Shown here: positions 19,403 through 28,838 of the stretch, in pieces
Layout: each line of letters opens with the position of its first letter
Position numbering within the stretch: the stretch's first letter is position 1
NCBI GenBank assembly: GCA_039818985.1
Contig: JBCBSU010000001.1
Location: forward strand, 212,367-276,366
DNA length: 64,000 nucleotides
Direction: 5' to 3'
Source: Pseudomonadota bacterium
GTDB lineage: Bacteria; Pseudomonadota; Alphaproteobacteria; Sphingomonadales; Sphingomonadaceae
Made by a program: the position numbers and the translations under genes
Notes under the pieces: generated by a model
What the model saw: only the letters and a program-made list of their open reading frames with translations
Told to the model about the DNA's origin: nothing
Databases searched by the model: none

Positions 19403-20965
19403 ATGGACAGCGACACCACCCCGATCATTATTGGTGCCGGACAGGTCATGCACCGCTGGGATGGCCAAGACGCCGACGCGGCGCCATCGCCTCAGGGGCT
19501 GATGGCCGAAGCGACGCAGAGGGCGCTTGCCGATACCGGTGTGGCGGATGCGGTGGGTGATGCTGTCGATGTCCTGACCGCAGTGCGTATCTTCCCCGAT
19601 TCCATGCCTGGCGATCACCATCCTTTTGACCAGTGCGTATCCCTGCCGCATGCGGTTGCAGCGCGCTGTGGTCTGTCTCCGGCGCGGGCGATTTACAGCC
19701 ATGTCGGCGGCAATGTGCCGCAGGCGCTGGTCAATGAATTTGCCGATGCGCTGCATCGCGGCGAGGCCAGGGCGGTGTTGCTGACCGGGGCCGAGGCGAC
19801 TGCGGCGATGAAGACGGCGCTGCGCGGCGGAGTGCAGCTCGACTGGTCGGACGAGCATAGCGGTGAGATCGAGGCCAGAAACCCTACGGAGGACAGAGGC
19901 TGGGGTTCGATGCTGCTCGACGGTTATGAGCTGGGCAATGGCCTGGGTGCACCGCCGCTCACCTATCCGCATTTTGAGCATGCGCTGCGCCATCGGCTGG
20001 GGCGCGATCAGGCTGCGCATCTGACCGCCATGTCGCGGCTTTGGGCCGGTTTTGCGGCGGTCGCCGCAACCCATCCGCAAACCCAGTTCGACCGCACATT
20101 TGACGAAGCGTTTTTGGCGACTCCCTCGGCGGACAACTATCCGATCGCCGATCCCTATCTCAAATGGCATGTGGCCCAGGACGCGGTGAATCAGGGTGCG
20201 GCGCTGGTGCTGACCACTGTGGGTGAGGCGAAGCGGCTGGGCGTCGATCCGGTCAAATGGATTTATCTGCACGGGACATCCGAGGCGGCGGACTATCTGG
20301 TCACCCGGCGGCCTGACCTGTCGCGCTCGCTGGCGATGGAAGCGGCGCTGGCAACAGCGCTGGACCGTGCCGGTCTCGCGACAGGCGATATCGGTCATTA
20401 TGACCTCTATAGCTGCTTCCCCTGCGCGGTCAGTATCGCCGCCGAAGCGCTGGGCCTCGACGAAAACGCCCAGCCGCTGACTGTCACCGGTGGACTGCCC
20501 TTTTTCGGCGGTGCGGGGAATAATTATTCGATGCATGCTATCGCCACCATGGTTGAGCGGCTGCGCGATGACGGTGACAGCTATGGGCTGGTGCTCGCCA
20601 ATGGCGGTTTTCTCAGCAAAGAAGCGGTGGGGATCTATTCGGCCCGCCCGGTTACCGGCTGGACGGTCCATGACGATAATCCGGCCCAGGCACAGGTCGA
20701 TGCGCAGTCCAAAGTGGAGCGGATCAGCCAAAGCGGTACAGCAACAATCGAAAGCTACACCATTGGCTATAAGCGCGGCAATGCAGAGCGCGCAGTGGTT
20801 ATCGCTCGCATGGGTGAGGCGCGGATACTCGCCTCGACCCCGCGTGACGAGCGTGCTGCTGCGGTGATTGCCGCGCTCACCGACACGGCGCGCGAGCCGA
20901 TGGGTCGGACAGTCATTATCGAAAGCGACGGGCAGAAGAATGATCTGGTAGGGGTGAGCGATTAG
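19403..20965 (+). CDS. Thiolase-superfamily protein (acetyl-CoA acetyltransferase-like)
   Basis: The 520-residue protein has the thiolase fold pattern seen in SCP-x-type and related acetyl-CoA acetyltransferases: an N-terminal TPIIIGAGQV, GEARAVLLTGAEA, and the C-terminal half with YDLYSCFPCAVSIAAEALGL and a GGLPFFGGAGNNYSMHAIA loop that supplies active-site residues. A C-terminal extension of about 100 residues follows the thiolase core. The usual N-terminal nucleophilic Cys motif is not obvious, so catalytic activity is uncertain. GAGGAATAAG lies just before the ATG. No fatty-acid oxidation genes are adjacent; the true acyl substrate cannot be told. Confidence 0.8.
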   Translation: MDSDTTPIIIGAGQVMHRWDGQDADAAPSPQGLMAEATQRALADTGVADAVGDAVDVLTAVRIFPDSMPGDHHPFDQCVSLPHAVAARCGLSPARAIYSHVGGNVPQALVNEFADALHRGEARAVLLTGAEATAAMKTALRGGVQLDWSDEHSGEIEARNPTEDRGWGSMLLDGYELGNGLGAPPLTYPHFEHALRHRLGRDQAAHLTAMSRLWAGFAAVAATHPQTQFDRTFDEAFLATPSADNYPIADPYLKWHVAQDAVNQGAALVLTTVGEAKRLGVDPVKWIYLHGTSEAADYLVTRRPDLSRSLAMEAALATALDRAGLATGDIGHYDLYSCFPCAVSIAAEALGLDENAQPLTVTGGLPFFGGAGNNYSMHAIATMVERLRDDGDSYGLVLANGGFLSKEAVGIYSARPVTGWTVHDDNPAQAQVDAQSKVERISQSGTATIESYTIGYKRGNAERAVVIARMGEARILASTPRDERAAAVIAALTDTAREPMGRTVIIESDGQKNDLVGVSD

Positions 20966-20978
20966 TTTTCTTTTTCTC

Positions 20979-21056
20979 CATTCGCCCTGAGCTTGTCGAA
21001 GGGCCGTATTTGCCTTGAAAAGAAGAGCAGGGCTTCGACAGGCTCAGCCCGAACGG
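20979..21056. repeat. Palindromic intergenic repeat (REP-like), copy 1
   Basis: Two inverted arms, CGCCCTGAGCTTGTCGAAGG and GCTTCGACAGGCTCAGCCCG, flank a short spacer between the thiolase-like gene and phoD. The same sequence returns at 46949-46977 with one mismatch, and its core again at 58878-58891. This CTTCGACA-centred element is familiar from sphingomonad intergenic regions. It can form a long hairpin and may also end transcription from the upstream gene. Confidence 0.8.
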
Positions 21057-21139
21057 AATGGACAAGAGTCATTCTCTAGTCGCAATCGCTGCCTAAAGCA
21101 TATTGCAAAGGATCAATCGCATCTTGGGAGAGAATGCAT

Positions 21140-22789
21140 ATGAACGGTATGATGGATCGGCGTTTTGTCCTCAAGGCAGGCACGATGGGTTTGGCGGCGC
21201 TGGCGGTGCCGGGCATCGGCCCCGATATCGCCCGCGCCTTTGAGCGCATGTCCGGCTTTACCCATGGCGTTGCCAGTGGCGAGCCGCAACCGGCATCGGT
21301 GCTGCTCTGGACGCGCTATGTCGGCAGCGGCGACAGCAAGCTTGACATCGAATTGTCCGACAGCGCCGATTTCGCCAATGCGCGACAGGCGGGTTCCACC
21401 GTGGCGCGGGCCGAGCGCGATTTTACCGCCAAGGCCGTAGTGCGCGACCTCCAGCCCAATCGCTGGTATTTCTACCGCTTTGTCGCCCCTGATGGCAGCA
21501 CATCCTGCGTCGGCCGCACTCGCACCCTGCCTGTTGGTGATGTGGCGCGCTTCGGGTTGGGCGTATTCTCCTGCTCCAACCTGCCTTTTGGCCATTTCAA
21601 CGCCTATGCCCATGCCGCCGAGCGGCAGGATCTCGACCTGGTGCTGCATCTTGGCGACTATCTCTACGAATATCCTGTCGGCACCTACCCTTCCCTCGAA
21701 CAGGCTTTGCCCGGCCGCGTGATCCAGCCCGATACCGAGATGCTGACATTGGCCGATTACCGGCTGCGCTACGCCGCTTATCGCGCCGACCCCGATCTCG
21801 CGCGGCTGCATCAGAGCTTTCCGATGCTGGCAATGTGGGACGACCATGAAATCACCAATGACGCCTGGAAAAATGGGGCGCAGAACCACCAGCCGGACGA
21901 GGGCGATTATCAGGCGCGTCGCCTTATCGCCGAACGGGTCTATCGCGAATGGATGCCGGTGCGCGATCTTGATGATGGCGGCGACCTTTGGGCGGCTTAT
22001 GATATCGGCCAGTTGGCGACGATCATCATGACCGAAAGCCGGTTGGCCGGGCGCGATCAGCAGGTGGATCTGGCCGATGCCTTTGCAGGCGAGGGAGAGC
22101 TTGCCGCCAAGCTGGCTGCCTTCCGGGATGATATATGGATGGATCCCGGTCGCTCGATGCTGGGCGAGAAGCAGGGTCGCTGGCTGTCGCAGACATTTGC
22201 GGCATCCAAGGCCGGTGGCACCACCTGGCAGGTCTGGGGTCAGCAATGTGTCATGGGCTCGCTCAAACTGCCGCCCGAGGCGATGGGCTGGGTGCCTGCT
22301 AATGCCCCCGATTATGTCCGCAACCGCACTTTGGGCGGGGTGGCGGCGTCGCAGGCAGGTCTGCCGTTCAATATGGATTCATGGGATGGTTATCCGGTGG
22401 CGCGCGCGGCGCATCTGACCGCCGCCATGGAGGGCAATTCGGACCTTATAGTGCTGTCGGGTGACAGCCATAATGGCTGGGCCTTCGATCTGGATGTCGA
22501 TGGCCGCGCGGCCGGCGTCGAATTCGCGACGCACAGCGTGTCATCACCGGGATTTGAGAGCTATACACCGGGCGTTTCGCCAAAGGATGTTACCAGCGCA
22601 CTGATGCGCACCAATGACCAGCTCACATGGGCGGACACAAGCCATCGTGGCTATATGACGGTGACGCTGACGCCGGAAATGGCCGAGGCCGAATGGCTCG
22701 GGCTGGAGACCATCCGCGAACGCTCGACCAATATGGTGATGAACCAGAAACACCGGGTCATGGCGGGCGCCAACCGCATCAGCGCCTGA
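21140..22789 (+). CDS. phoD: PhoD-family alkaline phosphatase/phosphodiesterase, Tat-exported
   Basis: PhoD enzymes release phosphate from phosphodiesters outside the cytoplasm. The N-terminus (MDRRFVLKAGTMGLAALAV) is a twin-arginine signal. A PhoD N-terminal beta domain follows (about 40-130, FTHGVASGEPQPASVLLWTRY), then the metallophosphatase core with FSCSNL, LHLGDYLYEY, MWDDHEITND and LSGDSHNGWAF, which hold the metal ligands. Length 549 residues is normal. The ATG at 21140 has GGGAG 9 bases ahead; 21134 is too close to it. No convincing PhoB box was seen. A convergent DUF1330 gene follows after 17 bp. Confidence 0.92.
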   Translation: MNGMMDRRFVLKAGTMGLAALAVPGIGPDIARAFERMSGFTHGVASGEPQPASVLLWTRYVGSGDSKLDIELSDSADFANARQAGSTVARAERDFTAKAVVRDLQPNRWYFYRFVAPDGSTSCVGRTRTLPVGDVARFGLGVFSCSNLPFGHFNAYAHAAERQDLDLVLHLGDYLYEYPVGTYPSLEQALPGRVIQPDTEMLTLADYRLRYAAYRADPDLARLHQSFPMLAMWDDHEITNDAWKNGAQNHQPDEGDYQARRLIAERVYREWMPVRDLDDGGDLWAAYDIGQLATIIMTESRLAGRDQQVDLADAFAGEGELAAKLAAFRDDIWMDPGRSMLGEKQGRWLSQTFAASKAGGTTWQVWGQQCVMGSLKLPPEAMGWVPANAPDYVRNRTLGGVAASQAGLPFNMDSWDGYPVARAAHLTAAMEGNSDLIVLSGDSHNGWAFDLDVDGRAAGVEFATHSVSSPGFESYTPGVSPKDVTSALMRTNDQLTWADTSHRGYMTVTLTPEMAEAEWLGLETIRERSTNMVMNQKHRVMAGANRISA

Positions 22790-22806
22790 CCGGGTCAGCG
22801 CGACGA

Positions 22807-23121
22807 TCAGCCGCTGGGAAGTGCCGCCTCAGGGTCAAGCGCCTTCACCATGATCGTATCGCCGGTGCTGCCGGCGATACGATGTTTGGCAATCGCCTGA
22901 TATTCGGGTGAGGTCATCCATGCCATTGCCTGTTTCCTGGACGGGAATTCGATCAGCACCGAGCGGGTTGCGGCAAATTCACCCTGAAGCACTGTCGGTT
23001 CCTCGTCGACGCTGAGCAGCGTGCCGTCGAACTTTTCGAATACCTCCATGAAACCGTCCTGATAGCGATCATAGCTGTCGCGATCATGGATGTTCAGCCT
23101 GGTGATGATATAGACCGTCAA
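22807..23121 (-). CDS. DUF1330 family protein
   Basis: A 104-residue dimeric alpha-beta barrel protein of the DUF1330 group (MTVYIITRLNIHDRDSYDRYQDGF ... GEFAATRSVLIEFPSRKQAMAWMTSPEYQ is the family pattern). No enzyme activity is established for the family. Its ATG overlaps the stop of the upstream quinone-reductase-like gene by 4 bp, so the two are translated together. Confidence 0.88.
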   Translation of the reverse strand: MTVYIITRLNIHDRDSYDRYQDGFMEVFEKFDGTLLSVDEEPTVLQGEFAATRSVLIEFPSRKQAMAWMTSPEYQAIAKHRIAGSTGDTIMVKALDPEAALPSG

Positions 23122-24263
23122 GACTGCAATCCCTGTTGCGGCAGGATCAGGAATTTCTCACCCGTCGTTTTGGCATAATAGCGCTGGGCAATATCCACCT
23201 GCAGTGCGTCGATCATGGAAATCTTGTCGGTATAGTGGCTGGCAAAGGTGGTAGTCAGCTCTTCAGCGACTCGCGCGCGCAACCGGGCGGCGACCTCCAT
23301 GCCCGCCTTGGCGAGGAAATTGGGCAGCAGAAACGCGCCAATGCCCCAGGCAAAGCCATAGCTGCGGGTCAGTATCGTCGCACTGGTGTCGAGGCCGCCA
23401 TAAATATAGACCTGCTTGTGCGTGGTGGAGCCGTAAATGCTGTATTCGCTCGGCGTTCGTGCTGCGGCCATTTCCATTGCGGTCAATATGTCCGAGGCCA
23501 GCGTGCCGCCGCCCGTGGCGTCAAAGGCCAGAGTCGCGCCGGTCTCGTGCACCGCATCGGTCAGCTGGGCCAGGAAATCCTGATCGGAGGAATTGACAAC
23601 ATATTTGGCACCCATGCTTTTCAGCATATCAACCTGTTCCTGCTTGCGCACGATATTGACCAGATCGACGCCATCAGCCTGGCAGATGCGGTTGAGCATC
23701 TGGCCGAGATTGGAGGCGGCAGCGGTATGCACCAGCGCCTTGTGCCCTTCCATTTTCAGCACCTCGACCATCGACAGTGCGGTCAGCGGGTTGACGAAGC
23801 TCGATGCGCCGTCGCGCGCGCTGTGTTCATCCTTGAGCGGCAGCGCCATCATCGACGGGACACAGCGATACTGGCCGTACATCCCGCCACCCATGATCGC
23901 GACGGTCTTGCCCATCAGGCTTTGCGAATAATCATCATCGCCGGCGGCGACCACAGTGCCCGCGCCTTCATTGCCGATGGCGAGCCGCTGGTCGATCCGT
24001 GCCTTCATGACGCCCATGCCCTGTTGCGGCACCGGCATGGAAAGCACGCTGTCACTGGCTTTGCCTTCGGTTCTGGCACCACTCATATCGGCCCAGCCGA
24101 ACATCACACCCAGATCCGAGGGGTTGATCGGTGTGGCCTCGACCCGGACCAGAATCTCGCCGCTTTTGGGCTGCGGCATCGCCTCTTCCGACATGTCCAT
24201 GGTCAGCGTGCCATTGGAATGCAGGGTGGAGTACATCTTCATATAGCTGTCGGGAAGGGTCAT
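23118..24263 (-). CDS. Zinc-independent alcohol dehydrogenase/quinone reductase-like protein (MDR family)
   Basis: The 381-residue protein belongs to the medium-chain dehydrogenase/reductase superfamily. The N-terminal GroES-like domain contains GEILVRVEATPINPSDLGVMFG and IGNEGAGTVVAAG; the Rossmann domain has HTAAASNLGQMLNRICQADGVDLVNIVRK. The structural zinc cysteines of true alcohol dehydrogenases are missing, so it resembles NAD(P)H:quinone or enoyl reductases. The start at 24263 has AAGAGG ahead; a longer open frame upstream lacks family similarity. It is transcribed with the DUF1330 gene. Substrate unknown. Confidence 0.88.
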   Translation of the reverse strand: MTLPDSYMKMYSTLHSNGTLTMDMSEEAMPQPKSGEILVRVEATPINPSDLGVMFGWADMSGARTEGKASDSVLSMPVPQQGMGVMKARIDQRLAIGNEGAGTVVAAGDDDYSQSLMGKTVAIMGGGMYGQYRCVPSMMALPLKDEHSARDGASSFVNPLTALSMVEVLKMEGHKALVHTAAASNLGQMLNRICQADGVDLVNIVRKQEQVDMLKSMGAKYVVNSSDQDFLAQLTDAVHETGATLAFDATGGGTLASDILTAMEMAAARTPSEYSIYGSTTHKQVYIYGGLDTSATILTRSYGFAWGIGAFLLPNFLAKAGMEVAARLRARVAEELTTTFASHYTDKISMIDALQVDIAQRYYAKTTGEKFLILPQQGLQS

Positions 24264-24451
24264 CACATACCTCTTGTTTTCGCGATATTGTTGGCGCGGC
24301 ACGCTGACGATGTTCTGGCCTTTTGGCAATGGGAAACTGTCATGAAGCCGTACGCATCGGCGCAAAACGCTGGTGCAGAAAGGCAATCCATGGCAAATTT
24401 GCGACCAGACGGGTCAGAGAATAAAGGCCCGCAATAGAGGAGAGGGAGAGG

Positions 24452-25276
24452 ATGCATATTGAACCTGCATCGGACGCAGTCGGCGCCATGGTCAGCGATG
24501 TCGATGTGCGCGTGCTGGACGATGCCGATTTTGCCGCCATGCAGCAGGCCTTTGCCGACCATGGCGCGCTGTTTATCTGCGGCCAGCAACTGGCACCCGA
24601 AGACCATATCGCCTTTGCCGAACGCTGGGGTGCGATCAATATCAACCGCTTTTTCGCCGCAGTGCCGGATTATCCGCAAATTGCCCAGGTGTTGAAGGAA
24701 CCCGACCAGACCGTGAATATTGGCGGTGGCTGGCACACCGATCATAGCTATGACGCAGTGCCGGCCATGGGTTCGATCCTCTATGCGCTGGAGACACCAC
24801 CCAGCGGTGGCGATACGCTATTCGCCGGAATGGCCGCTGCCTATGATGCTCTGGATGATGCCATGAAGGCGCGGCTGGACGGACTGAACGCGCTGCACAG
24901 CAACGCGCATATCTTCGGTGACGAGTCGGATTATGCCAAGGAAATCGGTGACCGTTTCGGCAATGCCCAAAAAGCGGGGCAGCAGGCAGTGCATCCGGTG
25001 GTGCTGCATCACCCTGTGACCGGCCGCAAGGGCCTTTACGTCAACCCGGCTTTCACCATTGGCATTGTCGATATGGACGAGACAGAAAGCGCCGAATTGC
25101 TGCAGACACTCTATGCCCATATCATGCAGCCGCGCTTTCATTTCCGCTTCCACTGGGAACCGGGGTCGCTGGCGATGTGGGACAATCGCTCGACCTGGCA
25201 TTATGCGATGAACGATTATCATGGTCACAGGCGGCTGATGCATCGGATTACCGTGGAAGGTGTGCCGCTGCATTAG
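24452..25276 (+). CDS. TauD/TfdA-family Fe(II)/2-oxoglutarate dioxygenase
   Basis: The 274-residue enzyme should oxidise a small acidic substrate using 2-oxoglutarate and O2. The iron-binding HxD is H95-x-D97 in GGWHTDHSY; the distal His/Arg pair that binds iron and 2-oxoglutarate lies in WDNRSTWHYAMNDYHGHRRLMHR near the C-terminus. Length and motif spacing match TauD/TfdA. A strong RBS (GAGGAGAGGGAGAGG) precedes the ATG. The substrate (taurine, phenoxyacids or other) cannot be told; no sulfonate transport genes are nearby. Confidence 0.9.
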   Translation: MHIEPASDAVGAMVSDVDVRVLDDADFAAMQQAFADHGALFICGQQLAPEDHIAFAERWGAININRFFAAVPDYPQIAQVLKEPDQTVNIGGGWHTDHSYDAVPAMGSILYALETPPSGGDTLFAGMAAAYDALDDAMKARLDGLNALHSNAHIFGDESDYAKEIGDRFGNAQKAGQQAVHPVVLHHPVTGRKGLYVNPAFTIGIVDMDETESAELLQTLYAHIMQPRFHFRFHWEPGSLAMWDNRSTWHYAMNDYHGHRRLMHRITVEGVPLH

Positions 25277-25334
25277 GCCCAGCCAATGTGCTGCGGTGCT
25301 TGATTATCACCATGCCGCGCGCGACATAGGGCGG

Positions 25335-27758
25335 GTGTCCGATCCCGTTTCCTGTCTTCCCGATGCCATTACCGAATGGTTCGCCGCGCGTGGTTGGGAG
25401 CCGCGTCGGCATCAGCTGGAGATGCTCGATATCGCACGCCAGCACCGCCATGCCTTGCTGGTCGCCTCGACCGGTGCGGGCAAAACACTGGCCGGTTTCC
25501 TGCCGACGCTGGCAGAACTGATCGAGAGCCGCGATCATGAGGGCCTGCACACGCTCTACGTGTCGCCATTGAAGGCGCTGGCGCATGATATTCAGCGCAA
25601 TCTGACCGCACCGGTCGCCGAAATGGGTCTCGACATCCGTATCGAGGCACGCAGCGGCGACACGCCTTCGGACCGCAAGAAGCGCCAACGCGAAAAGCCG
25701 CCGCAGATATTGCTGACCACGCCGGAATCGCTCAGTCTGTTGCTCAGCTACCCCGAAAGCGCAGCGCTGTTCGCCAGTCTGAATCGGGTGATTGTCGACG
25801 AAGTCCATGCCTTTGCTGCGGGCAAGCGCGGCGACCTGCTGGCGCTGTCGCTGGCGCGCCTTGGTACATTGGCCCCGGATGCGCAGCGCGTGGCACTGTC
25901 GGCAACGGTGGCCGATCCCGATGGCTATCGCGCCTGGCTCGCGCCGCATGGCGATATTGACAGGGTGACGCTGGTCCATGGCGAAGCAGGGGCCGATCCC
26001 GATCTCGACATCATGCTGCCCGAAGGGCGGGTGCCCTGGTCGGGCCATAGCGGCCATTATGCCATCCCTCAGGTACTTGAGGAAATCGCGCGCAACCGCA
26101 CCACCATCGTCTTCTGCAACACCCGCTTCCTCGCCGAGTTTATCTTCCAGCGTCTGTGGGAGCTCAATGAGGCGGCGCTGCCGATCGGGGTGCATCATGG
26201 CTCGCTGTCGGTCGAGGCTCGCCGCAAGGTCGAGAGCGCCATGGCGCGCGGCGAATTGCGGGCGCTGGTGGCCACGGCCAGCCTCGATCTCGGGGTCGAC
26301 TGGGGCGATGTCGATTGCGTCATCCAGATGGGCGCGCCCAAGGGTTCGTCGCGTCTGCTCCAGCGTATCGGTCGCGCCAATCACCGGCTCGATGAAGCCA
26401 GCAAGGCGATTTTGGTGCCTGGTAACCGGTTTGAATATCTTGAGGCACAGGCAGCGTTCGATGCCGTGGGTGCGGGCCAGCGCGATGGCGAAGGCTTTCG
26501 TGAAGGCGGACTCGACGTGCTGGCGCAGCATGTCATGGCGGTGGCCTGTGCCGGGCCGTTTCATGAGGATGCGCTGCGCGACGAGGTGCGCGCGGCCATG
26601 CCCTATTCGGGCTATGATGATGCGGCCTTTGCGCGGGTGCTGCGCTTTGTCGAAAATGGTGGCTATGCCTTGCGCGCCTATGACAAGTTCAAGCGGCTGA
26701 GACGCGAGGCGGACGGCACATGGCATCTGGCGCATCCGCGCTTCGCGGCGCAGCACCGGCTCAATGCCGGCACGATTGTCGATGTGCCGATGCTCGAGAT
26801 ACGGTTCAAGAACGGTCGCAAGCTCGGAAAGGTGGAAGAGAATTTCGCCGCCCAGCTATCGCCGGGAGACACCTTCTTCTTCTCCGGCATGAGTCTCGAG
26901 GTCGAGCGCATCAAGGATATGGACGTGCTGGTAAAGGCGACCAAAAAAGCGGCGCAGATCCCCAGCTATATGGGCGCGCGCATGCCGCTGACGACGCATC
27001 TGGCTGACCGGGTGCGCGGGTTGCTGACCGATCGCACCGGCTGGGTCCGCTTCCCCGATGATGTGCGCGAATGGCTGGAGATGCAGGACTGGCGCTCGAC
27101 CCTGCCCGAGCCGGGGCAGCTATTGGTCGAGACCTTTCCGCACCGCCAGCGCCATTATATGGTGTGCTATCCGTTTGAGGGCTGGAATGCGCATCAGTCG
27201 CTGGGCATGCTGATCACCCGGCGGATGGAGGACAGGGGCCTGCAACCGCTGGGCTTTGTCGCCAATGATTATGCGCTGGCGGTGTACGGGCTTCAGCCAA
27301 TAAGCGATCCTGGTGCCTTGTTCTCCGCCGATATCCTCGCCGATGAATTCACCCAATGGGTCGAGAACAGTTATCTGTTGAAACGCGCCTTTCGCGAGGT
27401 GGCGGTGATTTCCGGGCTGGTTGAGCGCCAGCATCCGGGCAAGCGCAAGACTGGTAAACAGGTGACTTTCTCCACCGACCTGATCTTCGATGTGCTGGCG
27501 AAATATGAGCCGGACCATGTGCTGATGCAGGCGGCCTGGGCCGATGCCCGCGCAAAGATGACCGATGTCGGTCGGCTCGGCGACCTGCTCGACCGCGCCC
27601 AGGACACCATCCTCCATGTCGATCTCGACCGGGTTACCCCCATGGCGGTACCTGTGCTGACAATGATCGGGCGCGAGTCCGTGGCCCAGGGCGCTGCCGA
27701 TGATGCGCTGCTGCTGGAGGCGGAAACACTCGCCGAAGCGGCGATGCGGGGCGATTGA
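25335..27758 (+). CDS. Ligase-associated DEXH-box DNA helicase (Lhr-like)
   Basis: An 807-residue superfamily 2 helicase. Walker A is STGAGKT (motif I), motif II is DEVH, SAT is motif III, and the helicase C-terminal domain shows VATASLDLGVDWGDVD and QRIGRANHR (motif VI). A winged-helix and Lhr-type C-terminal region follows. This subfamily is normally encoded with an ATP-dependent DNA ligase, an MBL-fold exonuclease and PdeM, and is thought to act in DNA repair. Here pdeM lies 4.4 kb downstream and no ligase or exonuclease is in the window. The GTG at 25335 gives a start matching the family; an earlier GTG at 25260 overlaps the dioxygenase gene. Confidence 0.9.
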   Translation: MSDPVSCLPDAITEWFAARGWEPRRHQLEMLDIARQHRHALLVASTGAGKTLAGFLPTLAELIESRDHEGLHTLYVSPLKALAHDIQRNLTAPVAEMGLDIRIEARSGDTPSDRKKRQREKPPQILLTTPESLSLLLSYPESAALFASLNRVIVDEVHAFAAGKRGDLLALSLARLGTLAPDAQRVALSATVADPDGYRAWLAPHGDIDRVTLVHGEAGADPDLDIMLPEGRVPWSGHSGHYAIPQVLEEIARNRTTIVFCNTRFLAEFIFQRLWELNEAALPIGVHHGSLSVEARRKVESAMARGELRALVATASLDLGVDWGDVDCVIQMGAPKGSSRLLQRIGRANHRLDEASKAILVPGNRFEYLEAQAAFDAVGAGQRDGEGFREGGLDVLAQHVMAVACAGPFHEDALRDEVRAAMPYSGYDDAAFARVLRFVENGGYALRAYDKFKRLRREADGTWHLAHPRFAAQHRLNAGTIVDVPMLEIRFKNGRKLGKVEENFAAQLSPGDTFFFSGMSLEVERIKDMDVLVKATKKAAQIPSYMGARMPLTTHLADRVRGLLTDRTGWVRFPDDVREWLEMQDWRSTLPEPGQLLVETFPHRQRHYMVCYPFEGWNAHQSLGMLITRRMEDRGLQPLGFVANDYALAVYGLQPISDPGALFSADILADEFTQWVENSYLLKRAFREVAVISGLVERQHPGKRKTGKQVTFSTDLIFDVLAKYEPDHVLMQAAWADARAKMTDVGRLGDLLDRAQDTILHVDLDRVTPMAVPVLTMIGRESVAQGAADDALLLEAETLAEAAMRGD

Positions 27759-27842
27759 AAAGGCTGGAAAAAACTCGTTCCGCCCCTGCAAATATTGCCG
27801 TTGTCCGCGATTTCGCCTAGCATCGCCACACAGGAGCAGGAT

Positions 27843-28802
27843 GTGCATAATATATTTTACGCGTTCGGAATGGCGCTATTGTCCGCCAGTGGCAGCGGTA
27901 TTCCGGTTCAGGATCAGATAAGCAACAACCAGACTGCGTCGACGGACAGCAGCGCTTCGGATGTCGATGTCGTCGCCGTCGAGATCGATCCCGTCTATCG
28001 CATGACGGTGCCGGTCACCATTGATGGGCAGGGCCCCTATAGCTTCCTCATCGATACCGGGTCGGAGCGCAGCGTCGTCTCGACCGATCTTGCCGGGCAG
28101 CTCGAACTCGAATTTGTCGAGCAGGTGCGGTTGCAGAGCATTGCTGGCAACAAGATTGTCGATACCGCCTATCTCCCTGACCTCACCGTCGGCCAGCAAA
28201 ATTATGGCGGCGTGATCGCGCCGCTGCTGCTGACCGAGGATATTGGCGCCGATGGCATTTTGGGACTCGACGGGCTGCAGAATCAGCGCATCCTGTTCGA
28301 CTTCCGCAAGAATCAGATCGAGATAGAGGATGTCGGTGAGGCCTCGAACCGCGGCTATGAGATCATCGTCACCGGGCGGCGCAAATCGGGCCAGCTGATC
28401 CTGACCGACGCCACCATTTCGGGGATCGACGTCACCGTGGTGATCGATACCGGGGCGCAGTCGAGCATCGGCAACCGGGCGCTGCAGAAACGGCTGTTCG
28501 GCCGCCGTGCCCAGGGCACCGATTTCCAGGCGGAGCTGTTCGCCGTGACCGGCCAGACGATCATCGCCGATTCCGGCGTCGCCAAGGATTTCCGTATCGG
28601 TCGGGCGCAGTTTTCGCATATCGGCATCGCCTTTGCCGATGCCCCGCCATTCCGGACGCTGGGGCTGGAGAACAAACCGGCGCTGTTTCTCGGCATGTCC
28701 GCGTTGCGGCGGTTCGACCGCGTCGCGATCGATTTCCAGAAACGCCGGGTGCTGTTCGATGTCCCCGGCAGCGCGCGGCGGTATCAGGACAAGCGCTACT
28801 GA
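27843..28802 (+). CDS. Retropepsin-like aspartyl protease with two DTG motifs
   Basis: The roughly 320-residue protein contains two retropepsin-type halves, each with its own catalytic motif: LIDTGSERSVVS in the first and VIDTGAQSSIGN in the second, each followed by a hydrophobic GILGLDGL or LFLGMSALRRFDRV segment typical of the family. This resembles a fused dimer, like the bacterial periplasmic clan AA proteases. The GTG at 27843 follows AGGAGCAGG; the first residues are hydrophobic and may act as a weak signal or anchor (FYAFGMALLSASGSG). The target is unknown. It follows the helicase gene on the same strand after 84 bp. Confidence 0.85.
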   Translation: MHNIFYAFGMALLSASGSGIPVQDQISNNQTASTDSSASDVDVVAVEIDPVYRMTVPVTIDGQGPYSFLIDTGSERSVVSTDLAGQLELEFVEQVRLQSIAGNKIVDTAYLPDLTVGQQNYGGVIAPLLLTEDIGADGILGLDGLQNQRILFDFRKNQIEIEDVGEASNRGYEIIVTGRRKSGQLILTDATISGIDVTVVIDTGAQSSIGNRALQKRLFGRRAQGTDFQAELFAVTGQTIIADSGVAKDFRIGRAQFSHIGIAFADAPPFRTLGLENKPALFLGMSALRRFDRVAIDFQKRRVLFDVPGSARRYQDKRY

Positions 28803-28838
28803 CGCTTTATCTCAGGCACACATGCCGGCGGCGCGGGC

